Shown in pieces: positions 30,612 to 30,728 of a stretch of DNA of 30,728 bases (positions within the stretch are counted from its first letter, which is position 1; every line of letters starts with the position of its first letter). The notes under the pieces are model-generated. The model was not told the origin of the DNA, did not search any database, and worked only from the letters and a program-made list of their open reading frames with translations. This DNA is from Oscillospiraceae bacterium (GTDB taxonomy: Bacteria > Bacillota_A > Clostridia > Oscillospirales > Ruminococcaceae). The DNA lies in the NCBI GenBank assembly GCA_017523995.1, contig JAFWUX010000109.1:1-30728 (forward strand), read 5' to 3'. The translations under genes were made by a program, and so were the position numbers.

Positions 30612-30728
30612 ATGAACAGTATAACACAAGATGCGCACTTTCGTCAACGGGTTTTGAAATATTCCTTCAAAAAAGGTGTCAGCGAAGCAGCGCGGCGGTA
30701 TCATATAAGCCGGAAAACAATCTATGTG
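30612..30728 (+). CDS. Transposase N-terminus (HTH), cut by window end
   Basis: 39 codons are visible, from the ATG at 30612 to the window edge. MNSITQDAHFRQRVLKYSFK then GVSEAARRYHISRKTIYV is a helix-turn-helix of the type found at the start of IS481/IS3-like transposases and integrases (EAARRYHISRKTIY). AAGGAAG stands before the ATG. The gene continues outside the window; the exact IS family cannot be fixed from this fragment. Confidence 0.75.
   Translation, partial: MNSITQDAHFRQRVLKYSFKKGVSEAARRYHISRKTIYV

Overview
The window looks like a chromosomal segment from a fibre-degrading, cellulosome-type Firmicute, most likely a Ruminococcus or close Oscillospiraceae relative. Supporting signs are several small secreted proteins with type I dockerin domains, Thr-rich linkers, plant-polysaccharide glycoside hydrolases (GH42, GH36, GH74), strong Shine-Dalgarno sites with sigma-A type promoters, and a GC-rich coding bias. 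The taxonomic call is an inference; no rRNA or tRNA gene is visible.

Layout. (1) 56-5527 (-): a giant secreted adhesin with a choice-of-anchor A region, about seven SpaA/Cna-B-like repeats and a long poly-Thr tail that runs into an abruptly AT-rich left edge. Its leader is about 330 nt. (2) 6233-15656 (+): an apparent eight-gene operon from one good promoter to one good terminator, encoding GH42 beta-galactosidase, two lipoproteins (one an orphan FTP/PepSY-like propeptide), GH36 alpha-galactosidase, GH74 xyloglucanase-like lipoprotein, GH25 lysozyme-like membrane protein, a 41-aa protein and an HD-domain protein. A 115-bp palindromic MITE-like element sits between the GH36 and GH74 genes. (3) 15680-17172 (+): two membrane proteins (TVP38/VTT and CmpB-type) with their own promoter and terminator. 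(4) 17209-22540 (+): a zinc-ribbon membrane protein next to an LRAT-like protein, a YgjP-type metallopeptidase, rsmD, a 44-aa membrane peptide, coaD, a coiled-coil protein and a VanZ-like protein. (5) 22541-22892: tail-to-tail spacer with GC-rich palindromes, a 47-bp direct repeat and two strong hairpins. (6) 28107-22893 (-): the most interesting locus, a seven-gene array led by a perfect consensus promoter. It encodes one lipoprotein and five secreted dockerin proteins, all carrying the motif YGPP (19 copies in total), and ends with a radical SAM/SPASM enzyme. (7) 28249-30442 (-): an MreB/Mbl protein and two GNAT acetyltransferases. (8) From about 30545 (+): the left part of an insertion element with the start of its transposase.

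How the parts may work together. The GH operon fits stepwise breakdown of galactose-decorated plant glycans such as xyloglucan. The YGPP array looks like a set of exported substrates plus a peptide-modifying radical SAM enzyme, with dockerins that could dock the products onto a cohesin-bearing scaffold or the cell surface. I do not recognise this arrangement as a named system; the modification itself is inference from gene content and motif conservation.
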